A stretch of 64,000 nt of DNA from Deltaproteobacteria bacterium. Lineage in GTDB: Bacteria; JADJOY01. A model generated the notes under the pieces. It was not told the origin of the DNA and made no database searches. It saw only the letters and a program-made list of their open reading frames with translations. Positions 17,987 through 25,592 of the stretch are shown here, piece after piece (the first letter of the stretch is position 1; the number at the start of each line of letters is the position of its first letter). A program made the translations under genes and the position numbers. The DNA lies in the NCBI GenBank assembly GCA_016713535.1, contig JADJOY010000010.1, forward strand, positions 186,001 to 250,000, in the 5' to 3' direction.

Positions 17987-19648
17987 TCAGGGCGCCGGGG
18001 CGGCGCGGTTCTTGGCGCGGTAGAGCTCGATCGTGGGCGACAGGAAGTAGCCCTCGAACATCGGGTCGAGCTTCACGTACCAGTCCTTGTGGACGAAGCG
18101 GGACTCGAAGCGCGCCACTCGCTCGAACGGCCCCTGCGGGTCCCGTAGCCGATCGTACGCGACCACGAGCTCCTGATTTCCGCTTCGGTAGTAGCGGTTG
18201 TAGAGCTGCGAGCTGATCTCGATGAGATCGTACGGCGCGTCCGCCGGGAGGTTCGCGATCGCTTGGTCGGTCGAGAACTGGATCTGGAACCTGGTGCGAT
18301 CGCGAGGGATCGCCATGTGTGGCTTGGAGCCGCACAGCAAGAGCGACGTGCCGGGTGCGGAGGTGCGCTCGATCCAGCGCGCGGCTACGAGCCGCGTCTC
18401 GTTCGCATACCGAGCGGTGGTCTGCACCGTGAAGAGCCCGGTGTAGGCGGCGGTCACCAGCACCACGGCCCACGCGGCGCCGCGCTTCCAGCGCTCCGCG
18501 GACGCGAGCCACGCCCCCTGCCACAGACCCGTGAACGTCACCGCGACCACCAGCAGCGGAAGCGAGTAACGCAGCGGCACGAACACCCAGCGAGCGGTGA
18601 CCGCGAAGAAGAGCGCCGTCGAGCCGAGGACGATGAGGGCCCGCCGATCGAGGTGCCGCACGGCCCACACGGCGCCCGCGGCGCAGCTCGCGTAGAGCGC
18701 GAACCCGAGGCTGAACGGCCAGCCCGCGAGGAGCTGGTAGAGCCCGCGGCGGTACTGAGGTCCGTCACCCACCGCGCTGAAGCCGGGATGCCCGGTCGTG
18801 ACGTGGGCGTGCTCGAACGCCATCGCGTCGAGCAGCGCATCGAAACGAAGGAAGCTGTAGGGCGTCACGACGAAGCAGCAAGCCAGCGAGACGGCGGCGC
18901 ACAGGGCGAGGCGCTTCACGGACTCGCGAAGCGGCCGCCGCGAGAGCAGCGCGGCGAGCACGATCGCCACCGTGAAGATGGCCGCCGTGTACTTGCTGCC
19001 CACGGAGAAGCCGAGCGCCGCGCCGGCCAGCGCGTAGGCACCCCACCCTCCCACGCGCAGCAACCGAACCGCCGCCCACAACGTCACCACGATCCAGAAC
19101 GTCATCGGGACGTCGGTGACCGCGACGTGGCTCTCCCAGACGTGCAGCGGCAGCAGCGCCATCCACAGCGCAGCGATCAGCGCGCCGCTTCCGCGCGCGC
19201 CCAGCTCACGCGCCAGCCCGTAGACCGCCGGTACGGTCGCGGCGCCGAACACGGCCACGATGGTCCGCCCCAGCACGAACGAGTGCCACTTCTGGTCGAG
19301 GTCGACCCCGCCGATCACGACCGTGCCGAACGCGACCAGGTACTTGAGGAAGCCGGGATAGTTCAGGAACACCGGATCGAGCGTCGCGTTGTCGAAACTG
19401 CCGAAGTCGGCGAGCACTCCCTGGATTCGCCCGGCCATGGCGAGCGCGTGCGTGAGGACGTAGTCGAACTCGTCGGGGTGCAGGTCGATCCGCTCCGGCG
19501 CTCCCCACCGGATCCCCCACATCCGCAGCGCGGCTCCCACCGCCGTGATCCCGGCGAGCAGGCCGACGTGGAGCCGGGGCGCCCTCCGCTGCTCGAACCG
19601 ATCCGCCGGCGCGCTCGCCGGCTCGCGGGAGTCCACGGGGTTCGGCAT
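17987..19648 (-). CDS. Family-39-type membrane glycosyltransferase
   Basis: A 553-residue membrane protein of the dolichyl-phosphate-mannose/ArnT-like (PMT_2) superfamily, which transfers sugars from polyprenyl-phosphate donors on the outer face of the inner membrane. After the first helix an acidic motif, IDLHPDEFDYV, supplies the expected catalytic Asp/Glu. About ten hydrophobic helices follow (for example LPLLVVAVTFTGLW), and the last 150 residues are a periplasmic domain. ATG 19648 is preferred because the sequence upstream is Arg-rich and not protein-like. The acceptor is unknown. Confidence 0.8.
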   Translation of the reverse strand: MPNPVDSREPASAPADRFEQRRAPRLHVGLLAGITAVGAALRMWGIRWGAPERIDLHPDEFDYVLTHALAMAGRIQGVLADFGSFDNATLDPVFLNYPGFLKYLVAFGTVVIGGVDLDQKWHSFVLGRTIVAVFGAATVPAVYGLARELGARGSGALIAALWMALLPLHVWESHVAVTDVPMTFWIVVTLWAAVRLLRVGGWGAYALAGAALGFSVGSKYTAAIFTVAIVLAALLSRRPLRESVKRLALCAAVSLACCFVVTPYSFLRFDALLDAMAFEHAHVTTGHPGFSAVGDGPQYRRGLYQLLAGWPFSLGFALYASCAAGAVWAVRHLDRRALIVLGSTALFFAVTARWVFVPLRYSLPLLVVAVTFTGLWQGAWLASAERWKRGAAWAVVLVTAAYTGLFTVQTTARYANETRLVAARWIERTSAPGTSLLLCGSKPHMAIPRDRTRFQIQFSTDQAIANLPADAPYDLIEISSQLYNRYYRSGNQELVVAYDRLRDPQGPFERVARFESRFVHKDWYVKLDPMFEGYFLSPTIELYRAKNRAAPAP

Positions 19649-19761
19649 GCGGGGTCTCGCGCGGCCTCGAGGCGTCGGCGGGGACCCGGCGTCGCAAGAC
19701 CGGGACGCTGCGACCCTGCACCATGCGTCGGCGCGGGGTCCGGCTGACACGCATCGGTGTA

Positions 19762-19772
19762 CAGTCAGACTG
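19762..19772. promoter_or_regulatory. Small palindrome between divergent genes
   Basis: CAGTC-a-GACTG is a perfect 11-bp palindrome. Just beyond it is GGTGTAAAG, and GTAAAGC boxes recur on the other side of the XRE gene (21321-21375). It is a candidate operator for the XRE-cupin regulator. Confidence 0.3.
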
Positions 19773-19993
19773 GACAGGTGTAAAGAACGGCCACTCGGAC
19801 GCGGCGTCGGAGCGAGGGCTGCCGACCAGACACCGCGTGACACGGGCTTCACGGCGAGGGCATTCTCGGGCTTGCGCCGCTCTACGCGAGAGGTCCGGCG
19901 CGGGAGACTCGATGGACCGAACCAAGCTGGCCGCTCGCGTGCAACGACCGACCACGGCGACGCCCCCGCGACCCGCTGCGCGCCCGTGTCGAG

Positions 19994-20575
19994 GTGTCGC
20001 CGGACGTCGCCGGCCCGGTGCTCGCCCCGATCCGCGTCGGCCCGCGGCTGCGCGGCGCGCGCCGGCAGCTCCGCCTCTCGCTCCGTGCGCTGGCGAAGCT
20101 GACCGGGTTCTCGGCGAGCTTCCTCTCCCAGGCCGAGCGCGACGAGGTCTCGCCTTCGCTTGGCTCGCTGCAACGGATCTGCGCGGCGCTCGCGATCGAC
20201 CTGCCCGATCTGCTCCGAGAACCCGCGCGCGCGGGCCGCGGGCCGATCGTCCGCCGCACGGAGCGCGGCGCGCTCCGCAGCGAATGGTCGAAGGCCTCGG
20301 CCTAGCCGATCGTCACGGCGGACCCGGCGCGCCCGATCACGGCCACGCTCCTGACCCTCGATCGCGGCGGCCGCACCGGGGCGATCCTGCGTCCGGCGGG
20401 GAGCTCAGGGTTCGCGTACTGCCTGCACGGCTCGGTGACCGTCACCCTCGACGGCACCGCGCACCGGATCACCGCCGGCGACTGCGTGCTCCTCGACGAC
20501 ACGTCCGGCGCGGCGTGGGAGAACGCGGGACGATCGAAGGCGCAGGTGTTGTGGGTCTCGACCCGCCTGCCGTGA
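19994..20575 (+). pseudogene. XRE-cupin transcription regulator split by an in-frame TAG
   Basis: From GTG 19994 the first 103 residues are an XRE helix-turn-helix domain (LRGARRQLRLSLRALAKLTG, then SFLSQAERDEVSPSLGSLQR) typical of the SutR/PuuR-type XRE-cupin regulators. A TAG at 20303-20305 ends it. The very same frame then runs on for 89 codons as the expected C-terminal cupin (YCLHGSVTVTL, HRITAGDCVLLDD) and stops at 20573. A single base change therefore separates the DNA-binding and ligand-binding halves. It could be a nonsense mutation, a sequence error, or two polypeptides if the cupin is translated from an internal start. Confidence 0.75.
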
Positions 20576-20584
20576 CCGTCCGCT

Positions 20585-21311
20585 GAGCGCCGTCCGCCAG
20601 ACCGGACCGAATGGCTGGAGCGCGCCCGCTCCGTCGGGCGCCCGGAATCGAGCGCGGACCAACCGGGGTCCACACCCCGGCCCGCCGGGAGGCCTGCCCT
20701 CCGAAAGCGGTGTGCCGGGATCGAACGATCGAGGCGACGCAGGCGCCAGCGCGTTTCGCCGGGCACGCGACGCGTGCCCCTCCCGGACGGGGCGCACGGA
20801 CGAACCCGGGGGACGGCCTTCCCGGCCGTCCGCCCGACCGGACCGAATGGCTGGAGCGCGCCCGCTCCGTCGGGCGCCCGGAATCGAGCGCGGACCAACC
20901 GGGATCCACGCGCCGGCCCGCCGGGAGGCGGGCCCTCCGGAGCGGGTGTACCGGGATCGAACGATCGAGGCGACGCAGGCGCCAGCGCGTTTCGCCGGGC
21001 ACGCGACGCGTGCCCCTCCCGGACGGGGCGCACGGACGAACCCGGGGGACGGCCTTCCCGGCGCGTCCGCACAACAGGACCGAATGTCTGGAGCGCGCCC
21101 GCTCCGTCGGGCGCCCGGGAATCGAGCGCGGACCAACCGGGGTCACACCACCCCGGCCCGCCGGGAGGCGGGCCCTCCGAAAGCGGTGTGCCGGGATCGA
21201 ACGATCGAGGCGACGCAGGCGCCAGCGCCTTTCGCCGGGCACGCGACGCGTGCCCCTCCCGGACGGGGCGCACGGACGAACCCGGGGGACGGCCTTCCCG
21301 GCCGTCCGCCA
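20585..21311. repeat. Three tandem 236-bp hairpin cassettes
   Basis: GACCGAATG begins at 20605, 20841 and 21078 (periods 236 and 237). Each copy carries four hairpins in fixed order: GGCTGGAG with GCGCCCG-ctccgt-CGGGCGC; GGCCCGCC-ggga-GGCGGGCC with CTCC (mutated in copy 1); GCC with GGGCACGC-gac-GCGTGCCC and CTCC; and a GACGGCC/GGCCGTC hairpin. Copies differ by a few substitutions and one-base indels. Between them lies the constant spacer GGGATCGAACGATCGAGGCG. Confidence 0.9.
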
Positions 21312-21320
21312 GCCCCGCCT

Positions 21321-21375
21321 GTAAAGCACTTGCTATACAGAATCGTCCGGCACGAGCTTTACAAAATCGTAAAGC
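21321..21375. promoter_or_regulatory. Three GTAAAGC boxes, two as an inverted repeat
   Basis: GTAAAGC at 21321-21327, then GCTTTAC-aaaatc-GTAAAGC at 21356-21375 (perfect 7-bp arms). The stretch is clearly AT-richer than its surroundings and includes CTATACAG, a possible -10. No reading frame starts within 100 bases. The boxes look like binding sites for a dimeric regulator. Confidence 0.4.
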
Positions 21376-21445
21376 TTAAGCTCCACAGCGCCGCCGACGT
21401 GGCGAATCCCTCGAAATAGGCCGCTTTCGAGCCTCTCAGGCCGGA

Positions 21446-21470
21446 ATTTTGCGCGGTTCTGGCGCAAAAT
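21446..21470. promoter_or_regulatory. Perfect 9-bp inverted repeat
   Basis: ATTTTGCGC-ggttctg-GCGCAAAAT. It is either an operator or an RNA stem. It continues the AT-richer patch and, like the boxes before it, has no attached gene. The rest of 21376-21650 holds no convincing reading frame. Confidence 0.4.
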
Positions 21471-21654
21471 CGCGGGCCGGATGGGACGAAAATCCGAAGC
21501 GGACCGGGGTCGGATTCCGAGCAGCTCGCCGACACCGCGAGCGCGTCGGCGGTGAAGCGCGAGCAACGGGTGTGAGACCGAGCTGGGTCGGCGACGGAGC
21601 AGCTGCGAGGCCGCGTGACGCTCCAGGCCGGCGATCCGGTTCGGACGCTGCCGT

Positions 21655-21760
21655 GGCGCCGGCCCGCCGGGAGGGGGGCCCTCCGAAACCGGCTGTACCG
21701 GGATCGAACCCTTCGAGGCGCCGCCCTCGGAGGGACGGCCTCCTGGCCGTCCGACGATGG
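21655..21760. repeat. Single hairpin cassette, partly degenerate
   Basis: GGCCCGCCGGGAGGGGGGCC with CTCC (one arm mutated), a spacer with GGGATCGAACCCTTCGAGGCG, then GGGACGGCCTCCTGGCCGTCC. It abuts the 3' end of the monooxygenase gene. Confidence 0.75.
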
Positions 21761-21763
21761 GCG

Positions 21764-22858
21764 TCAGATCCGGAGCAGCGCGCCGACCACCGCGCGGGCG
21801 TCGGCGGTGAAGCCGCGCAGGAATCCGGAGCGGCGTGTGCGCAAGCACGGAAGGCCCAGGTACGCGACGCTCGGGAGATCGGAGGAGAGCCCGCCGCGGT
21901 GGAGCGGCAGTCCGTCGCCGTCGAGACGCACGGCTCCACCCAGGAACTCGAGGTCGCGGCGAAAGCCGGTGGCGAGGACGACGCGGTCGGCGGCGCACAC
22001 CTCCCCCGAGGCGAGCCGCACCACCCGGCTCTCGATCGCGAGCGCGCGCCCGGCGACCCGCACGCGCCCGTGGCGCGCCGCATCCCAGAACGCCGGGTTG
22101 GCGCTCGGCACCCTCGCGCTGCAGCCGAGGCGCCCGGGCAGGCCGCCGACCGGAACCCCGGACGCGAGCCACGCCATCGCGCGGGCGAGCGGGCCGCGCG
22201 GCTCCCACGGCGGCGGCGCGAGCGGCTCGCTCGCGCACACGGTCACGCGCGCGCCGTGCTCGAGCGCGGAGACCGCGACCTCGGCCCCCGAGTTGCCGGC
22301 GCCGATCACCACTACCCGCTCGCCTGGCATGAGCTCGGCGGCGCGGAACTCGGACGAGTGGAGGATCGGCCCCTCGAAGCCGATCGGCAGCGTGCGCGGG
22401 ATGCGCGGCGCGCCGTACTCGCCGGTGGCGACCACGAGCTTGCCGGCGGTGATCTCGCCCGTCGTGGTGCGAAGGCGCATGGTGCCGCCGTCGCGCTCGG
22501 CCGCCATCACGCGCACGCCGAGCTCGCAGCGAAAGCGCGCGCGCTCGGCGTAGGCCTGGATCGCGTCGAGGACGTGGGCCGCCGTGGCGCGTTCGCGCAG
22601 GCCGCCCGGATACGAGCCGTCGGGCAAGCGGTCACGGATCCGCGGCGACAGGCACACCATGCTCGGCGGCATGTGGTTCCAGGCGCCGCCGACCTCGGAT
22701 CCGGCGTCGAGGACCAGCGGGTCGAGGTCGCGCTCACGCGCCGCGCTCGCGGCGCTGAGGCCCGCGAAGCCCGCGCCCACGATGACCAGCGGCTCGAAGC
22801 GCGGCGGCGGCGGCCGCGGGCGCTCGAGCTTGGCGGTGCGATCGTCGGCGAGCGGCAT
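21764..22858 (-). CDS. FAD/NADPH-binding monooxygenase (flavin monooxygenase-like)
   Basis: A 364-residue flavoprotein. The FAD-binding motif VIVGAGFAGLSAASAA lies at about residues 25-40, followed by the GG-doublet region SEVGGAWNHMPPSM. The NADPH-binding Rossmann motif VVVIGAGNSGAEVAVSAL is near residues 185-200, and the ATGF motif of FMO-like enzymes is present (VVLATGFRRDLEFLGG). The family oxidises small nucleophiles or carbonyls with O2. It is the last gene of a minus-strand run that begins with a PP-loop ATPase; the gap to the preceding gene is 60 bases. The substrate is unknown. Confidence 0.85.
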   Translation of the reverse strand: MPLADDRTAKLERPRPPPPRFEPLVIVGAGFAGLSAASAARERDLDPLVLDAGSEVGGAWNHMPPSMVCLSPRIRDRLPDGSYPGGLRERATAAHVLDAIQAYAERARFRCELGVRVMAAERDGGTMRLRTTTGEITAGKLVVATGEYGAPRIPRTLPIGFEGPILHSSEFRAAELMPGERVVVIGAGNSGAEVAVSALEHGARVTVCASEPLAPPPWEPRGPLARAMAWLASGVPVGGLPGRLGCSARVPSANPAFWDAARHGRVRVAGRALAIESRVVRLASGEVCAADRVVLATGFRRDLEFLGGAVRLDGDGLPLHRGGLSSDLPSVAYLGLPCLRTRRSGFLRGFTADARAVVGALLRI

Positions 22859-22918
22859 GGCGGCGTGGCGGCGGCGTGGAGTGGCGGCTCGGGTCGGTCG
22901 TCGAGGCGGGGCGGCGAG

Positions 22919-23779
22919 TCACTTCCTCGCACGGTTCGCGGCGTTTGGCCAAGTGCCCGCCGGGTAGCGCTCGACGCCGCCGAGCGTGAGCGCCGCGCCG
23001 CGGCCGGTGAAGGTCGCTCGCTCGCCGCGGGCGAGTCGCACGGCGACCGGCGCGCTCGTGCCTCCGGCGCCGTCGTCGTCCCGCGCGGCGCCGCACAGCC
23101 GCTCGAAGTCGATGGTGCGCCCGGGATGCCACGACGCAGGCGGCACCGGCATCCACTCCATGCCCTCGTGGATCGGGATCACGAAGCGAGCGCCGAGCGC
23201 GCGCGCCGCGGTCAGCGCGTCGGCGGGGTCCATGGTGGTGCGGGTGCCGAAGATGCGCGTGCCGCCGATCGGCAGCGCGGCCACGTCCACGCGGCCCGTG
23301 CGACCCACCTCGGCGAACGCGTCCGAGAGCCGCGCATCTCCGCCGAAGAAGAACGTCGTCTCCTCCCAGCGCACCACGAAGTTCACCTCCTCGGGAGGCG
23401 GACCGGTGTGACGACAGCGCACCGCGGTGATCGCGAGCGGACCCAGCTCGTGGGTCCGTCCCACGGCGAGCTCGGTCACCGGCACGCCGGCGCGCGCGAA
23501 CGTGGGCCCCGAGCCGGGGCAGCTCACGGCGACCACGCGCGGGTTGGCGGCGCGGACGGCGCGCGCCGCGTCGAGCGAGAAGTGGTCGGCGTGGAGGTGC
23601 GAGACGAGCAGCAGGTCGATCGGCGGGAGCTCCTCGAGCGCGACACCCGGCGCCGCGAACACCGGCACGATCCGCATGACCCGCCCGAACCACGGATCGG
23701 TGAGCACGCGGAACTCGCCGCACTCGACGAGCAGCGTCGAGGTGCGGATCCAGGTGACGCGGAGCGGCGCTTCAGGCAC
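22919..23779 (-). CDS. Metallo-beta-lactamase-fold hydrolase (UlaG/NAPE-PLD-like)
   Basis: A 286-residue protein with the metal-binding motif SHLHADHFSLD (HxHxDH), a later His in CRHTGPPPEEVNF, Asp in FFFGGDARLSD and the final His in IPIHEGMEWMP. This layout fits the UlaG/NAPE-phospholipase-D-like branch with two zinc or manganese ions. I chose the GTG at 23779, which begins the first beta strand (LRVTWIRTSTLLVECG) and overlaps the previous gene by 8 bases; longer starts read into that gene. The overlap argues for co-translation with the small CC-motif protein. The substrate cannot be inferred. Confidence 0.82.
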   Translation of the reverse strand: MPEAPLRVTWIRTSTLLVECGEFRVLTDPWFGRVMRIVPVFAAPGVALEELPPIDLLLVSHLHADHFSLDAARAVRAANPRVVAVSCPGSGPTFARAGVPVTELAVGRTHELGPLAITAVRCRHTGPPPEEVNFVVRWEETTFFFGGDARLSDAFAEVGRTGRVDVAALPIGGTRIFGTRTTMDPADALTAARALGARFVIPIHEGMEWMPVPPASWHPGRTIDFERLCGAARDDDGAGGTSAPVAVRLARGERATFTGRGAALTLGGVERYPAGTWPNAANRARK

Positions 23780-24164
23780 CGCGGGCGTGCTCGCGCGCCG
23801 CGGCGGTGACCGCGAGCTCGTCGCTCGCGAGCGCCTCGGGCAGCAGCGTGTCGTCGCCCCAGTCGCTGCCGAAGGCGGCGTCGCCGCCGGTGGCGTCACG
23901 GTGGCTGGGCGGCGCGAGCGGACACGCGGCGTCGTGTCCATCGCCGTGGAAGACGATCCCCTCGCGGCGCACGATGGCGCGCTCCCAGTCGGCGGAGAGA
24001 AGTCCCCAGAAGCGCGCGATCGGCGCGAAGCGCGGGCTCACCCGCGCCGCCAGCCCGAGCCCGGCGGCGAGCGTCACGCGGATCCCGAAGAAGATCACGC
24101 GCCCCACGGCGAACTGCAGCCGCGAGATCGGCTTGCCGCCCTTCTTGCCGCCGCAGCAGGGCAT
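23772..24164 (-). CDS. Small CC-motif protein, unknown function
   Basis: A 130-residue protein that starts MPCCGGKKGGKPIS, an unusual N-terminal di-Cys followed by a Gly/Lys-rich strip. One hydrophobic segment (AVGRVIFFGIRVTLAAGLGLA) follows, which is a membrane anchor or amphipathic helix. The C-terminal half has a second Cys and acidic patches. The vicinal Cys pair could bind a metal or be a redox or acylation site. It lies 1 base after the PP-loop ATPase gene and overlaps the metallo-beta-lactamase gene, so it is surely part of their operon. I recognise no family. Confidence 0.6.
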   Translation of the reverse strand: MPCCGGKKGGKPISRLQFAVGRVIFFGIRVTLAAGLGLAARVSPRFAPIARFWGLLSADWERAIVRREGIVFHGDGHDAACPLAPPSHRDATGGDAAFGSDWGDDTLLPEALASDELAVTAAAREHARGA

Positions 24165-24165
24165 G

Positions 24166-24909
24166 TCAGCCAGCCGCCTCGGCGGCGCGCTCGGGCACCG
24201 CGCGCCCGCGCGCCTCGAACCAGCGCGTGACGATGGCGTGGGCGATGGTGCTCTTGTCGCGGATGAAGCGCGCCACGTTCGCCTCCTCGTGGTCGGGCGC
24301 CTTGTGGAAGAGCAGGTACGGCGCGTAGTAGGTGAGCCCGGCGTAGCACTGCGGCTGGATGCCGACGTTCCGTCCCAGGATCTGCACACCCATGCGGAAG
24401 CCGCGGCGGCGCAGCTCGGCCTGCTCGTCCTCGCGCGGGATGTCGTACACCGGGGTGAAGAACTCGATCCCGTAGCTCGCGTAGAAGAGCCGGATCAGGG
24501 ACAGGCTCACCACCATCTGCTCGACCATCTCCTGGGTCGACCCGGACGAGCCGTCGGCCATGTGGCGGATGCCGTTCTCGAGGCAGTAGATCGCCGAGCG
24601 CGCGTGCATGGCGAGCTTGCAGCCCATGCACCAGATGAAGCCCGAGCGGTACTCGCGGTAGTTCTCGACGAGGTCGCGGGTCACGACCTCCTGCATGAAC
24701 GACTGGGTGCTGTCGAGGGTGTGGGTGAAGCGCTCGGCGCCGTAGCGCGCGCGCAGCTCCTCGACGCGCTTCGCCGAGCGGCCCATCCACGCGGTGCCGT
24801 GGCCGTTGTGGTAGGTCAGCAGGTGGACGCGCTCGAAGCGCTCCGCGAGGAGCGCCGCGGCCATCGTCGAGTCGACGCCACCGCTGAACATCAACGCGAC
24901 TTCGGGCAT
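24166..24909 (-). CDS. PP-loop (N-type) ATP pyrophosphatase-like protein
   Basis: A 247-residue protein. The signature FSGGVDST (S9-T15) is the PP-loop of enzymes that adenylate a substrate, such as tRNA-thiolating enzymes, QueC and asparagine synthetases. A CxxC pair (C94, C97 in FIWCMGCKLAMH) may bind zinc or take part in chemistry, as in QueC and TtcA-type enzymes. A further segment reads MADGSSGSTQEM. It lacks the full QueC zinc cluster and the TtcA motifs, so the substrate is unknown. ATG 24909 is chosen because it starts directly before the first strand. It probably leads, or is second in, a five-gene minus-strand operon. Confidence 0.75.
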   Translation of the reverse strand: MPEVALMFSGGVDSTMAAALLAERFERVHLLTYHNGHGTAWMGRSAKRVEELRARYGAERFTHTLDSTQSFMQEVVTRDLVENYREYRSGFIWCMGCKLAMHARSAIYCLENGIRHMADGSSGSTQEMVEQMVVSLSLIRLFYASYGIEFFTPVYDIPREDEQAELRRRGFRMGVQILGRNVGIQPQCYAGLTYYAPYLLFHKAPDHEEANVARFIRDKSTIAHAIVTRWFEARGRAVPERAAEAAG

Positions 24910-24972
24910 GGGCGCTCGGGGACCGCGAAACCAGGGGCGATCGGCATCATACACGCCGGGTGCGCGGCCCCG

Positions 24973-25305
24973 TCAGCGCCTGGGCTTGCGCTTCGCGGCG
25001 GTGGCGGCGCCTTCGGGCGACGAGGCCCGGCGCGCCGCCGCGGCGGCGCGCCGCAGCACCTGGTCGGGAGTCGCATCGTCGGCGAGCACCGAGTCGTCGT
25101 CGATCACGCTCGTGAGCATCGCCATGCCGCGGTCGATCTGCTCGCTCATCGAGTCGAGGCGCTCGGTGAACACCTGCATCTGGGTCAGCAGGTCGCCGAG
25201 CCCGCGGTCCATGGTGGTGCGCATGTGACGGATCTCGGTGAGGATCTCGCGCAGACCGGTGACGATCTCGGTCCCCATCTTGAAGAGCGCGCCCGGCGTG
25301 ATCAT
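24973..25305 (-). CDS. Small coiled-coil protein, unknown function
   Basis: A 110-residue protein starting at ATG 25305 behind AAAGGA. Residues 5-70 form one long amphipathic helix (EIVTGLREILTEIRHMRTTM, then LTQMQVFTERLDSM), likely a coiled coil. The C-terminus is a basic Ala/Arg tail. No catalytic residues. It ends 63 bases before the PP-loop gene on the same strand, so it may belong to that operon. The appearance resembles polyhydroxyalkanoate-granule or chemoreceptor-associated helical proteins, but this is not evidence of function. Confidence 0.6.
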   Translation of the reverse strand: MITPGALFKMGTEIVTGLREILTEIRHMRTTMDRGLGDLLTQMQVFTERLDSMSEQIDRGMAMLTSVIDDDSVLADDATPDQVLRRAAAAARRASSPEGAATAAKRKPRR

Positions 25306-25392
25306 GCGATGTCCTTTCGGCGGAGGTGGCGACGCGCGCCATCGGAGCGCGAGCGCACGCGAGCCGTCAAGGCGGCGAGCGCGAGAGCGCCC

Positions 25393-25555
25393 GGCCCGCC
25401 GGGAGGCGGGCCCTCCGAAGCATGCGCGGCCCGTCGCAGCGCGACGGCGGCGAGCGTGGGCGAGCCGGCTTGGGGATGGCCTGCGTACAGCGATCGACCT
25501 GACCGGCGATGCAACGCCGGAGCGTATCGCCGGCGCGGCGGAGCCGCGCCCCTCC
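25393..25555. repeat. Hairpin cassette with a swapped stem
   Basis: GGCCCGCC-ggga-GGCGGGCC with CTCC (25393-25416). At 25525-25555 the familiar TATCGCC flank and CCTCC tail enclose a different stem, GGCGCGGC-gga-GCCGCGCC, in place of GGGCACGC/GCGTGCCC. Confidence 0.8.
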
Positions 25556-25557
25556 AG

Positions 25558-25592
25558 GCCGCTCGGGGGGCCGGAACCGGCCCCCGAGCGGC
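25558..25592. terminator. Long hairpin at the end of a minus-strand gene
   Basis: GCCGCTCGGGGGGCCGG-aa-CCGGCCCCCGAGCGGC, a 16-bp stem with one extra G, ends exactly at the stop codon of the gene at 25593. There is no T-run. Likely an intrinsic-type terminator or RNA-end stabiliser. Confidence 0.6.

Noticed and set aside
21321-21375. Phage attachment site or plasmid iterons
   Set aside because: No integrase, rep gene or tRNA end is nearby; three boxes are too few for iterons.
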